Assembly (NCBI GenBank): GCA_020697375.1
Contig: JAJFBJ010000006.1
Coordinates: 1-64,000, forward strand
Reading direction: 5' to 3'
Source: Nitrospira sp.
GTDB taxonomy: Bacteria > Nitrospirota > Nitrospiria > Nitrospirales > Nitrospiraceae
Length of the DNA: 64,000 nucleotides
Shown: positions 1 to 9,600 of the stretch, one piece after another
Numbering within the stretch: the first letter of the stretch is position 1
Layout: every line of letters begins with the position of its first letter
Translations under genes and position numbers: made by a program
The notes under the pieces: model-generated
What the model was told of the DNA's origin: nothing
The model's input: only the letters and a program-made list of their open reading frames with translations
Databases searched by the model: none

Positions 1-24
1 CCTGTTATCTGCTAAGGTTATATA

Positions 25-3000
25 GTGCGATCAGATAAGAAAACCCCTCCCAAATCCGACAAGAAGACGCCCCTCAAAACCCCTAGGAAGGGAGCCATCG
101 GCTATAACAAAAAGTCGGCGCTTCTTGAGGACGCCATTACACAAATGAACGCCGGTAAATATGGCCGTGCGTCCTCTGCCCTGAAAGACCTGCTTGCGCT
201 CGATCCGCTCAACGCCGAAGCCAGGCGCCTTTTTGCCACGCTTCACCTTCGACTGGGAAGTCTCATCAGTGCCAGAACGGCGTTCGAATCACTGGTTCGC
301 GAGGCAATGGAGCGGCAGGATTACTGGCTGGCCGAGTCGCTCTTGCGGGAATACCTCACCGCCGGACCACGCTGCGTGCCGTTCTTGGATATGTTGGGCC
401 ATGTCTATGAAGAAAAAGGCGACGTCATGGCGGCGGTCGCAGAGTACGGCAAGGCGGTGGAGGTGCTATTAGAGGACCCGGACAGCGACCATCCTAACCG
501 AGCCAGCGAGCTCTTCATTCGCATTCGTTCGCTCGCTCCAGGCAGTCCGGTCGCATTTCGTTTCGCGGCCATGTTTGACACGGTTACCGGGCAGATGTTG
601 CAGGCGCCTTCTCCGCCGGAAGTGGCGGCACAGGATACGCAGTCGCCTGATCCCACAAGGCTCGAGGAAGCCACGGCGGGTGAAGTTCCTGCAATGCCCT
701 GGGAGCAGGCCGAGCCGGCGAATTCCGAGGCTCGGCACGATGAGCCGGTTCACCTTCCAGTGCCAGACGGCTTCAGTGAATCGAATGAGCCGATGGGTTC
801 GATCGTTGCCCAGGCTTCATTGGATACGGTCCCCGGAGAATTGCGACAGGGCGCAATATCTGATGTGACACAGGTCATGCAGGGTCCGAATTCATCCGCA
901 TCGAATGTTCTGTCTTCCAATGAAATTTCACCATTGCCGGAAGCGGTAACAGAACCGGACCATGTCGATATCCGTAGCGAGGCGACAGCCGGGGATCCAA
1001 CCGGCGTTCAGTGCCTTGAGAATACATCTTCATCGCCGTCCGCCGGTGAGGTACCGGCAGTCACGATTGAGGTTCTCACAGAAGCCAGTATCCACCCGAT
1101 TTCGGAAGCTCCCGCCAGTCCGGTTCCCATGCCCTGGGACCAGATTGAAGAAGCGGCATGCGCGATCATGCCGGATGGAGACCTTTCCGTGACCATACAG
1201 ACGGAAATTCCTCCGTCGCCGGCAGTCGAGACGGACCATTCGCCATTACCTGCCGTTCAATCGGCATCCCCAACGATTGAAGATGATTTCCAAGTTAGTG
1301 CCGATCCAATAGAAACGACGGCAATTCCGGCTCCCATGTCATGGGCGCAGTCGGAGGAAGTGACAAGCGCCGATCCTTCAAGGGACGAATTGAAAATTGA
1401 CCTAGAAACGGGTCAATCCGACGGCAGCATCGAAGCTCCGGGGGCGGACCAAGTCTTCGCTACAAAACCTGCGGCTGAGCCATCGCTTCCAGTCACATCT
1501 GAAATGACCTCCTCGGGACTTTCCTGGGAAGAGATCCTTTCAGCGGTCACGGCCATGCAAGCCTCTCCTGGGCATGATCGGACCATGCCGAGCGAAGTGA
1601 GCGACGCATGCCATGATGGCAACTCCACCGAGGAGGCGACGGCGGCTGTCGCGCCGTCCCTGGATGGTTCGGAAAACCTATCGCTGTCGACCGCTGCGCC
1701 AGTGCCGGACTTTATAGGAAATGCAACGGATGATGCGCCGACTCTTTCGGCCCCTATGCCATGGGAACAAATCGAAATCGACGACGTGGCGATCCTGCGG
1801 CAAGAGCCTGAGCCTGAATACGGCTCGATGCCTGGCGAGTCCATTCGTGAAGATCATGATCCGACGCAGGTCATGCAGGGAATTCGGGAGACAGATCAAT
1901 TCGCGGCTGCTGCAGCGGCCGCTGTGGATGCCACGGTAAAAGACAGTTCCCTTGAAGGAGACGCCATCCCGACGCAGCAGTTCAGTATTCTTTCGGCGGA
2001 TGGTCCTTTCGAATCCCCCGAGCAAACCATTCATATTCCTCCAGAGACGATCGAATCTGTCGAAGAGCCAGCGTTGGGCGAAACGCCCGAAGCCGAGCCA
2101 ACAACCCTGTCCACGATTGACCTGTCCGGCGAACGTCCACTGCGTTTGGTGGATGCGGTGGCGATCGAAGTGGAAGAAGCGAGCGAGTCTTGCCAGGTTC
2201 CGGCCGAAGCGCCGGCTGTGCCAGTCACTCAGGAGGCCGGCCTGGAGGCCGGTTCCCTCGACTCCCAGGCCATTGCTGCAGATGTGCCTGTAGGAAAAGA
2301 TTCACCGGCCGGCTCTCAGTCCGAAGCTGATTCGGAGGTTATTCCGATTGCGCAGGAACAGTCGGCATCGCCGCCACAGGCTCCGGATAATCCATCAAGT
2401 ATTGAGGCGATTGTCACTGACCCTGTGGATCCTCAGCCGACCGAGCCGGCTGTTTCCCTCATTGCGCCGATGATCCGGCTGGAGCCTGCGGCATCTGAAG
2501 CCGGTTCGTCCAGGCCGGCTACTGCGCCGGACGGTGGCGGGCCGGGAGAAACCATACTAGCTTCTATAGAAAAGGAGCAGGTTCCTGAGCCCGTTCCGGA
2601 TGGCCCTTCCCATCCCGTGGATGGAAGCCTTCGGATTCTATGGGATGATTCCTCGTCCGCGCCGACCACAAACGCCTCCATCGGCAACATGCTGACAAGG
2701 TGGCTGAAGAAACCTAACAATGCCTCATCGGCTGCAGTCGGTTACGTACCGGCGATCCCTGATGAACCGGCTGCTCCTATTGCTCCGCTGTCAGATGATC
2801 ATCGAGAAGCGACCAATTCGGTAGCGGCGGGTTCCACCGAACCATCGGATCGGGCGAAGCCCATTGCCGTGAAAGGACCTGCTACCCGGACGAAACCGAG
2901 CGAACCGTTGCTGGGGCCTGTCTTGCACCGCATCAGCCGGGCACTGATCGCTGTCCTTAATACCGGATTCTCGACAACGCGATCGCTCGTCATCTCGCTT

Positions 3001-4362
3001 CTCACGTTGGTGGGGCTGGCGTTGGTCCTCACCGCCGTTGTGATCGCCGGCATGGCATCGATGTGGTTGTTCCTCGAGGAGCAGCCGAATTCCGCCTTCC
3101 ACAATATGACGTCCGTGCCACAGCGCACGCTTCAGGATTCCAGGAAAAACGGGTACCTGCTGCTCCTCGGGTTTGGCGCCGCGCCGAATCACGACCCCAT
3201 CCAGACCGGGTTAGAGCGAAAAGCGGAAACAACCGATCCGGTCATGAGCCGTTCCTGCCTGTCCGGAAAAGGAGGTGCTGCAGGCTCGCGACGAGGTGCG
3301 TCGGAAGAGATGGCCGGCGCCTGGTGGAATGAGGCTGATCCGGCGGCGCGTATGCAGATCGACGCGAGCGACGTGAGGAAATTGCTGTCGCAGGCTGAAG
3401 TGTCCATGAGTCGGTATCGGCAGTGGCTTACCATGCCCTTCGAAGATTGGGGATATGGGCAAGCAGTCAGCCCGATTTGCGGCCTCATTCTCCATGCGCA
3501 TCGGCTCTATGTCGCGGAGGGATTCGCGCAAGATGTGGAGACGGGGCTGACAAGGCTCGAAACCGATCTCGAGGCCTGGCGAACGGTATTCGGACATGCG
3601 AAAACGTTGTCGATGAAAATGCTGGCCAATGGCGCGATGAATGATGACATCGCCCTGTTGGGAGCATTGTTATTGCGACCGGATCTCGATGAGCGAATGG
3701 TAGGCAGATTATCGAAGCTCGCGCGGCCGCTCGATTCCGCTGAGCGGTCGATCCGCTGGCCGATGCAGAGCCAGTTCCTGCATGCCACCACGATGCCGGA
3801 AAGAGCTGTCAGGCTGGATGGGGACGATGCCGGTCCGTTCTATGCGTCGATTGCGGCTTGGCTTCCGATGCCGATGCAGCGACGATTCAATGCCTATGCG
3901 GAATATTATGAAGCCGCAGGCAAGGCCGGGGCGGAAGGACGGTTTGCCGACTTGCCAAAACAGTCCCAATTCGTGCGAACGCCTCCCCGCGGTCCGATAG
4001 ACCTCTTCATCAATCCCATTGAAGGTCTCGTGGGAATCGATCCGCTCCCGCCATGGGAACTCTATGCTGGTCGAGTGATGGAAACCGATGCGCGTCTACG
4101 CCTGTCCTCTTTGCAAGCCTGGCTCCGCCGGACACCATCGGAACCAGATCTGCTCACCAGGATTGCGAAGGCCGGGCGAAGTCTCTACGACCCCTTCACG
4201 GGTTTCCCCATGCTGGTCAACATGAAGAAGGGTGTCTTCTATAGTGTCGGCCAGGACCTCAAGGACAATGACGCGCGAGCTCTGTTTGACGTGGTGGCGA
4301 AGATTCCTCCGGCCGCGTTGGCTGATGCGAAACGGACTGTCGAGCCGGAACAGATCAAGTAA
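25..4362 (+). CDS. Giant TPR protein with long disordered linker and one membrane segment
   Basis: This 1,445-residue protein starts at a GTG with AAGG about 8 bases upstream. Residues about 28-195 are helix pairs of TPR type. Residues about 200-950 are rich in Ala, Pro, Glu and Ser and look disordered. This linker carries five PMPWEQ-like motifs (residues 224, 369, 438, 500, 578) and two TQVMQG motifs (282, 614). One hydrophobic helix lies at about 987-1017, followed by a 430-residue C-terminal domain that I do not recognise. If the N-terminus is cytoplasmic, the TPRs face the cytoplasm and the last domain the periplasm. A scaffold role is inference only. The upstream GCTAAGGT at 11-18 could be a -10 element. 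The next gene downstream is the sigma-factor operon, 220 bases away. Confidence 0.85.
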   Translation: MRSDKKTPPKSDKKTPLKTPRKGAIGYNKKSALLEDAITQMNAGKYGRASSALKDLLALDPLNAEARRLFATLHLRLGSLISARTAFESLVREAMERQDYWLAESLLREYLTAGPRCVPFLDMLGHVYEEKGDVMAAVAEYGKAVEVLLEDPDSDHPNRASELFIRIRSLAPGSPVAFRFAAMFDTVTGQMLQAPSPPEVAAQDTQSPDPTRLEEATAGEVPAMPWEQAEPANSEARHDEPVHLPVPDGFSESNEPMGSIVAQASLDTVPGELRQGAISDVTQVMQGPNSSASNVLSSNEISPLPEAVTEPDHVDIRSEATAGDPTGVQCLENTSSSPSAGEVPAVTIEVLTEASIHPISEAPASPVPMPWDQIEEAACAIMPDGDLSVTIQTEIPPSPAVETDHSPLPAVQSASPTIEDDFQVSADPIETTAIPAPMSWAQSEEVTSADPSRDELKIDLETGQSDGSIEAPGADQVFATKPAAEPSLPVTSEMTSSGLSWEEILSAVTAMQASPGHDRTMPSEVSDACHDGNSTEEATAAVAPSLDGSENLSLSTAAPVPDFIGNATDDAPTLSAPMPWEQIEIDDVAILRQEPEPEYGSMPGESIREDHDPTQVMQGIRETDQFAAAAAAAVDATVKDSSLEGDAIPTQQFSILSADGPFESPEQTIHIPPETIESVEEPALGETPEAEPTTLSTIDLSGERPLRLVDAVAIEVEEASESCQVPAEAPAVPVTQEAGLEAGSLDSQAIAADVPVGKDSPAGSQSEADSEVIPIAQEQSASPPQAPDNPSSIEAIVTDPVDPQPTEPAVSLIAPMIRLEPAASEAGSSRPATAPDGGGPGETILASIEKEQVPEPVPDGPSHPVDGSLRILWDDSSSAPTTNASIGNMLTRWLKKPNNASSAAVGYVPAIPDEPAAPIAPLSDDHREATNSVAAGSTEPSDRAKPIAVKGPATRTKPSEPLLGPVLHRISRALIAVLNTGFSTTRSLVISLLTLVGLALVLTAVVIAGMASMWLFLEEQPNSAFHNMTSVPQRTLQDSRKNGYLLLLGFGAAPNHDPIQTGLERKAETTDPVMSRSCLSGKGGAAGSRRGASEEMAGAWWNEADPAARMQIDASDVRKLLSQAEVSMSRYRQWLTMPFEDWGYGQAVSPICGLILHAHRLYVAEGFAQDVETGLTRLETDLEAWRTVFGHAKTLSMKMLANGAMNDDIALLGALLLRPDLDERMVGRLSKLARPLDSAERSIRWPMQSQFLHATTMPERAVRLDGDDAGPFYASIAAWLPMPMQRRFNAYAEYYEAAGKAGAEGRFADLPKQSQFVRTPPRGPIDLFINPIEGLVGIDPLPPWELYAGRVMETDARLRLSSLQAWLRRTPSEPDLLTRIAKAGRSLYDPFTGFPMLVNMKKGVFYSVGQDLKDNDARALFDVVAKIPPAALADAKRTVEPEQIK

Positions 4363-4584
4363 TTCACCATCCTTCCTTCGTACTCAACGGTTCAGACCCG
4401 CTGGAACGACTTCCTATCTCCAATGCCGGCATCATGATTTGCTGCGATGACGAGTCAACCGAGGAAACCTTCGCGCGTTTTCTCGTGAGAGGAGCGAACG
4501 AATTGGTTGCCTTGTCGGCAAAGGAATCGCTCCTCAGCGGGAATTCTGTATATCCATCCATGGAGTGGAGTGGGATCCGGAGCG

Positions 4585-5199
4585 ATGGACGAGCGGCTTA
4601 CCCAAATCGCTATGAATATGCAGCCCGGCAGCCTGTGCCTGGGTGAGAGAGTGGGATTTCTGGATCGAACCCAGGCATTGGATCGATTTTTGGCAGGGAT
4701 TGAGCGGCGTGCATTCCGCATGGCACAGATTGCCACGGGGAATGAAGACGAGGCGCTGGATCTGGTGCAAGAAGCCATGTTGAAACTCGTGCATCGGTAT
4801 GGTGACAGGACGGAAGAAGAATGGGGGCCGCTCTTTCACTGCATTCTGCAGAGCCGTATCCGAGACTGGTACCGCCGGACGAGGGTACGGAACCGCCTAC
4901 GTGAATTTTTTCGCAGCCCGCGGGAAGAAGAGGAGGAAGATCCGCTCTCGCAAGTTCCCGATGCGGCGGCCGTATCGCCGGATGAAGAACTGAAGCGCAA
5001 GCGCGCCTGTGCCGTACTTGATGCCGCCTTACGCGCCCTCCCGTTGCGCCAACAACAGGCCTTTCTCCTCCGCATCTGGGAGGAACTGAATGTGGCGCAG
5101 ACGGCCAAGGCCATGGGCTGTTCGGAAGGCAGCGTCAAGACGCATCTGTTTCGTGCGTTGCAGGTCTTGAGGAAGCGATTGGGAGCGCATTGGCCATGA
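4585..5199 (+). CDS. ECF-type RNA polymerase sigma factor
   Basis: A sigma-70 family factor of about 204 residues. Region 2 is seen around EDEALDLVQEAMLKLV and the RDWYRR segment; region 4 is the C-terminal helix-turn-helix with GCSEGSVKTHLFRAL, which would contact the -35 element. A very acidic insert (EEEEED) separates them. I chose the ATG at 4585 because a GGAG-rich stretch lies upstream; an in-frame TTG at 4507 and an ATG at 4612 are alternatives. The stop overlaps the ATG of the next gene (ATGA at 5196-5199), so the two are translationally coupled. The order sigma factor-DUF3619-DUF3106 matches an arrangement known from betaproteobacteria, which suggests the membrane partner controls the sigma factor. 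Target genes are unknown. Confidence 0.88.
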   Translation: MDERLTQIAMNMQPGSLCLGERVGFLDRTQALDRFLAGIERRAFRMAQIATGNEDEALDLVQEAMLKLVHRYGDRTEEEWGPLFHCILQSRIRDWYRRTRVRNRLREFFRSPREEEEEDPLSQVPDAAAVSPDEELKRKRACAVLDAALRALPLRQQQAFLLRIWEELNVAQTAKAMGCSEGSVKTHLFRALQVLRKRLGAHWP

Positions 5200-5552
5200 A
5201 TAGTCGGCCGGATGAACAGCCGGATCCATTGGCGTCAGCGGTGAAGCGGCTTCTCGATCAGAGCGCGCAAGCCCTCGATCCGAAAACGGCGTTGCTGGTA
5301 CAGCGCGCGCGGTTACATGCGCTGAGCCGCACATCGCGCGGACCGCGCTGGTTCGCCTGGGCTGGGGGAGCGGCCTTGGCGTCAATCGTCACGCTGTGGT
5401 CCACGCTATGGATTTCACAACCGGTAGGGACGAATCACTCTCATCTTCCCCTGCTCGAGGATCTCGAATTGATGCAATCCCCAGAGAATATCGAACTATC
5501 GGAAGACTTCGAATTTTTTGACTGGCTGGATCGTACAGGGACAGAAGGCTAG
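5196..5552 (+). CDS. DUF3619-like small membrane protein, probable sigma-factor partner
   Basis: A 118-residue protein with a cytoplasmic N-terminal half (DPLASAVKRLLDQSA), one membrane helix at about 50-70 and an acidic C-terminal tail ending in FDWLDRTG. The start ATG overlaps the stop of the sigma gene. Gene order and topology agree with DUF3619 proteins encoded beside ECF sigma factors, so an anti-sigma-like role is plausible but not shown. No zinc-binding anti-sigma motif (HxxxCxxC) is present. The TAG stop lies inside a CTAG that forms the left edge of a palindromic element. Confidence 0.8.
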   Translation: MNSRPDEQPDPLASAVKRLLDQSAQALDPKTALLVQRARLHALSRTSRGPRWFAWAGGAALASIVTLWSTLWISQPVGTNHSHLPLLEDLELMQSPENIELSEDFEFFDWLDRTGTEG

Positions 5553-5729
5553 CTCGGACTATTCATGAATACCTGCTCCGTCGTCCGATCCTCTTGCCCG
5601 GCGGGGCTTTTCTCGTTCGGCCTCCTCGACGGACTGCAAGTACGCCTACGCGGGCCTTACTTGCAAGAGGCTTCGGGGGGCTTCGGTTTATAACGCCTCG
5701 CAACGGCATTCATGAATGGTCCGGGCTAG
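5549..5729. repeat. CTAG-flanked palindromic element (MITE-like), about 181 bp
   Basis: The 22 bases at 5549-5570 and at 5708-5729 are inverted copies matching at 20 of 22 positions. Both contain the inner palindrome ATTCATGAAT and both end in CTAG. Read as an insertion, the unit is about 173 bp with 18-bp terminal inverted repeats and a 4-bp CTAG duplication, a target type used by IS5-family elements. An inner stem (TGCAAGTA at about 5635, TACTTGCA at about 5659) adds structure. No transposase is inside; a 79-codon reading frame across it has no recognisable features. It separates the sigma-factor pair from the DUF3106 gene. Confidence 0.6.
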
Positions 5730-5829
5730 ACGGCTCTGCTGCTCGGGAGGATTTCTCCACCGGATCAGTTGAAAAAATGAATCTCCGCAGAATGGATTCT
5801 GGCACGATGAAATCAGATGGTAGGACCCG

Positions 5830-6354
5830 ATGAAGACGGAAAGATCCATGAGCGTGATGGCCCTCTGTGTACTATTGCTGGGATTCGGGGTGGACTCTGG
5901 CTGGGCCAAGGCCGATCCGGCAGGGGTGCCTTGGAACCGGTTGAGTCCCGGCGAACAGCAATTATTGCAACGCTTCAGCGATAGATGGGAACAATTTCCA
6001 CCGCGCAGGCAGGAGCGGTTGCGCAACGGAGCCCGGAAATGGGGAACGATGACGCCTGAAGAGCGTCGAGAGGCGAAACAACGGTTCAAGCAATGGCGGA
6101 CGCTTCCGCCCGAGGAACAGCAACAATTGCGTGAACGGTTCCGCCGATTCAGACAGCTTCCGCCGGAGCGGCAGGAATCCCTTCGCGAAGTACGCCGGTG
6201 GTTCAAATCCTTGCCTTTGGAGCAACGGCGAGAACTGAAGGAGAAATGGAAGGGCATGACTCTCGAGGAACGTCAAGCCTTGCGTGGAACAATGCTTCGG
6301 CAATCAACCGGCCAGGATCCTTCTAACCCTCCCGTCTCCCAATCGGATCGTTGA
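5830..6354 (+). CDS. DUF3106 secreted protein with Trp/Leu-Pro-Pro-Glu repeats
   Basis: A 174-residue protein with an N-terminal signal sequence (about residues 1-26, ending GWAKA). The rest is charged and helical and is built from repeated units of the form W..L.P.EQ..L..RF, with Trp residues about every 20 positions (for example KQWRTLPPEEQQQL). This is the DUF3106 pattern. It is the third gene of the sigma-DUF3619-DUF3106 set and could be the secreted output or sensor of that system. The start ATG is preceded by AGGA. Molecular function is unknown. Confidence 0.85.
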   Translation: MKTERSMSVMALCVLLLGFGVDSGWAKADPAGVPWNRLSPGEQQLLQRFSDRWEQFPPRRQERLRNGARKWGTMTPEERREAKQRFKQWRTLPPEEQQQLRERFRRFRQLPPERQESLREVRRWFKSLPLEQRRELKEKWKGMTLEERQALRGTMLRQSTGQDPSNPPVSQSDR

Positions 6355-6656
6355 TCTGGGCCTCCGTCCAGTCAGGCAGTCCCATGCTCGCGTCCGCCAT
6401 TGATCCGCGTTGCCCATAGCTACTGGTATGGGAGCGAACCAGGTTGATGCCCGTCCAAAGCATCGCATCAGGTTTTCGTCCAAAGCGGGTCATCGAGACG
6501 AGGGATACTTAACGATCACCTGTCCGAAACTCTACCGTAGCCAGCCGTGGCAGCGGCTTGTATACCTATATCCTGTCACGTAGAGTGGCAGCGGGCCGTT
6601 TCTCGATGCGATCTTCACTTTTCCCTTAAGCAGACCGGTTCCGACGGTAGTAGGCG
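6355..6656. other. Intergenic region without recognisable gene
   Basis: About 300 bases between the DUF3106 gene and the AsmA-like gene. It presumably carries the AsmA promoter. I see no tRNA-like fold, strong hairpin-T-tract terminator or convincing -35/-10 pair. Two TGGCAGCGG direct repeats occur at about 6548 and 6588; their spacing does not fit a sigma-54 promoter. Confidence 0.4.
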
Positions 6657-9600
6657 ATGCACGAACATACTTCCGGCCATGCGTATCAGCCGACCGGGGG
6701 CAGAGCGATCCTCGTTCTTGTCCTGGTGGTCGGTCTCATTGTTGCCGCCCTGCTTGTGGCGCCGATGTTCCTGAACATGCAGTGGGTCAGAGACGCACTT
6801 CTCCATGAATTTGAGCAGCGGACCGGCCATAGGCTGGCGATGGAGCGGATAGACCTTCGCCTATTCCCCCGTCCTCGGCTTGAACTTCGCCAGGTGGAGA
6901 TTTTCGATCAATGGTCCGAGGGGCCTCTGTTAGCCGCCGACCGCTTGGATGCGGCGCTTCAGATCTGGCCGTTGTTGGGAGGCCGGTTCGTGGCAGCCTA
7001 TGTGGTCGTTGACCGCCCGCGCGCAACGGTACGTCACGATCGATCCGGACGGTGGACCATCGAAAGCGCGACGCCTGATTCCACCTCCGCTGAGCGGGGA
7101 ACGCCGGTGAGCCTCCTTGCCATGGTCCGGCATCTGCTCATCGTTGACGGCCGGATCACGATTTTGGAGGAGTCGAGGCAGCCTCAACCGGCGCCCCTGC
7201 AGCTGGTCTCCTTGCAGGCCACCATGACGGAGGAGATACCGGGACGCAAAACCAAGATTCAGCTGTCCGGCGAGTTGCTACAGGAGGCCGGTCGTGCGTT
7301 GATCAACATCGACGGTTCATTCCTGCTATTGGATGGGACCGCAGTCGCCGGTGGCCGGTTCAATGAGACTGTGCCCGTTCAAGCCGAGGGAAGTGTTCGC
7401 ATTCATCAGCTTGGCCTGCGTCACATGGCCGAGTGGTTCGGCATGCCGCCGTCGTCGAACGGATTGGACGTACCGGCCCGGCTTACCGGCCAGGTACGGT
7501 TGGTTCTCCGGCCAACCGGGTACGATCTCATCGTGGCCGATTGGCGTGTAGGGCTTTCTGAGCTCTCCCTGCAAGGAGCAGCCACTCTCAGCGGTTTGGG
7601 AACAGACAGCGCGCGACTTTCCGCGACCCTGTCCGCCTCTCCCATGCCGATCAAGCAGATGCTTACTCAGATGCCTCCTGAATGGCTATCGGAAGAGATG
7701 CGGAACAAGTTTGCGCAACATGCCGTCGACGGATTCGTCACGTTGCGCGATACCCATCTGTCGGGGGCGATGGGAGCCGCGTCGAATCTGACGGTGACCG
7801 GCGAAATGGAGATACGGGACGGCCGCTTTGTGTTCGGCGGTACGCATCCGGTTGTCCGGGACCTGTCCGCGACGGTGCACTACGACCTCGAACAGATCCG
7901 AGTCGTGGGGATCCGGGCGAATTATGGGCCGGTTCGTTTTTCGGATGGCAATATCCTCATCACGGATTGGAGGAAAGAGCCGACAGCCGATGTCCGCATC
8001 GCGGGAGAGGCTCGTGCGGCAGATATGGTTGCATTGGCGTTGGATCGCGGGAGGTTCCCGGAAATCGATCTGGATCTGTCGCAACTGGAACAGGTCTCCG
8101 GAGACATCCGCATGGCGACGCACTGGTCTGGCCAACCGGCTCAGGCCGGCATGAAATTGATCGAAACGTCCGTGACGATCAGCAATCTCGGATTTCGCCA
8201 TGTGGCCCTGCCGATACCATTTCGCCAGATTCAAGGCAGGGTGACTCTGTTACCCACTGAGGTTCGCCTGGATGGCCTGCATGGGCAGGCGGGATTCGCG
8301 CGCGTCGAAGCGGGAGGGCGAGTGATGCTCGCGGGTGAGCCGGTTTTTCAGGACATGGTGCTGAAGCTCACTGCCGAGGGAGAGGACATCGCCCCTTGGT
8401 TGCAGCAGGCCGGCACTGAAGACTTCAGGCCTGACGTGAAAGGACCGATCTTCTTCAGCGCAGCGGTGTCGGGTCTTGTGGGAATGCCGAGATTCAAGGG
8501 AGCGTTGACGTTGGATGGAACCGCCATGGAAGTCCCGCATGTCTTTACCAAGGCAAAGGGAGCGCCGGCCGGAATTCAGTTCGACGGTCAACTTACCAAG
8601 AACCGGCTGCTGTCGGTCCGTCGCGGCGAACTCATCTTTCCGCCCGTCAGGATCGTGGGTGAAGGGAGCTTTCATCTGGCCGACGATCTGGATTTTCGGA
8701 TGAGAATCGTGTCGGAAGAGTTATCGATGGACAAGCTTCCGAAAGGGGTGAGGTTCGGACCGATACAAGCAGGAGTTCTGAAGGCAGGGCTCAAGATGGA
8801 AGGAAAAATGACCGACCGCGCGTCATGGCTCACCAGCGGCCGGCTGCACTTTAAAAAGGGCATCGTAAAAAGTGACCACCTGCATGATCCTGTCCGGGAT
8901 TTGACGATGGGATTGCGGTTCGACGGCAGGAACATCGACATCCGGAGCCTCGCCTTCAACATCGGTGAGAGTGATATCCGTATATCCGGATCGATCGCCG
9001 ACTGGATGGAGGCGCCACGCGGCAAGTTGGTCGTGGAATCGTCGCAAATCGATGTCGCTGCATTGAAGCTGACTGGCCGGACCGGGTCCTCCTCGACCGA
9101 GGCCTTCCCTGTCCTCCGCTCCTGGTGGACCAAAGGCAGCCTTGAGGTCACATTGCTGATTGACCATGCCTACTATGAGCGATTTCTGCTGACCGGCCTT
9201 TCCTGCCGCGTGAGATTTGCGCAAGGGACGCTTACGATCGACCGGATCAGTGGGGACACGAACGAAGGGCATCTGGGCGGACGTCTGGCTCTGACCATGC
9301 CGGAACGGGGCCCGGCCACGATGCGAAGCGCATTCCATGCGAGCGGCCTGCCGGTCGAACGTCTGCTTGCGCTCGTGGAAGAACGGCCCAGGGTCAGCGG
9401 CTGGATGACTGTCGCCGGCAGGATTCAGGCGGAGTTTGAAGGCAACCGTCTGCGTCGATCATCGGTCAGCAGCCGACGGCCGATCTCCATCATCATTGAA
9501 GACGGCCATCTCTATTACGCGCCGGCGATTTCGAAGATCCTCTCCGTCATGAGTCTACCCGCGATACTGGAAGGAAAGGTCGATCTGACTAAAGAGGGAA

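Noticed and set aside
5594..5833. A 79-codon open frame between DUF3619 and DUF3106 genes
   Set aside because: It runs through the palindromic element, has no ribosome binding site and overlaps the start of the DUF3106 gene.
6548..6600. Sigma-54 promoter before the AsmA-like gene
   Set aside because: TGGCAGCGGCTTGT has GG and the downstream TTG one base too close, and the final GC is missing.
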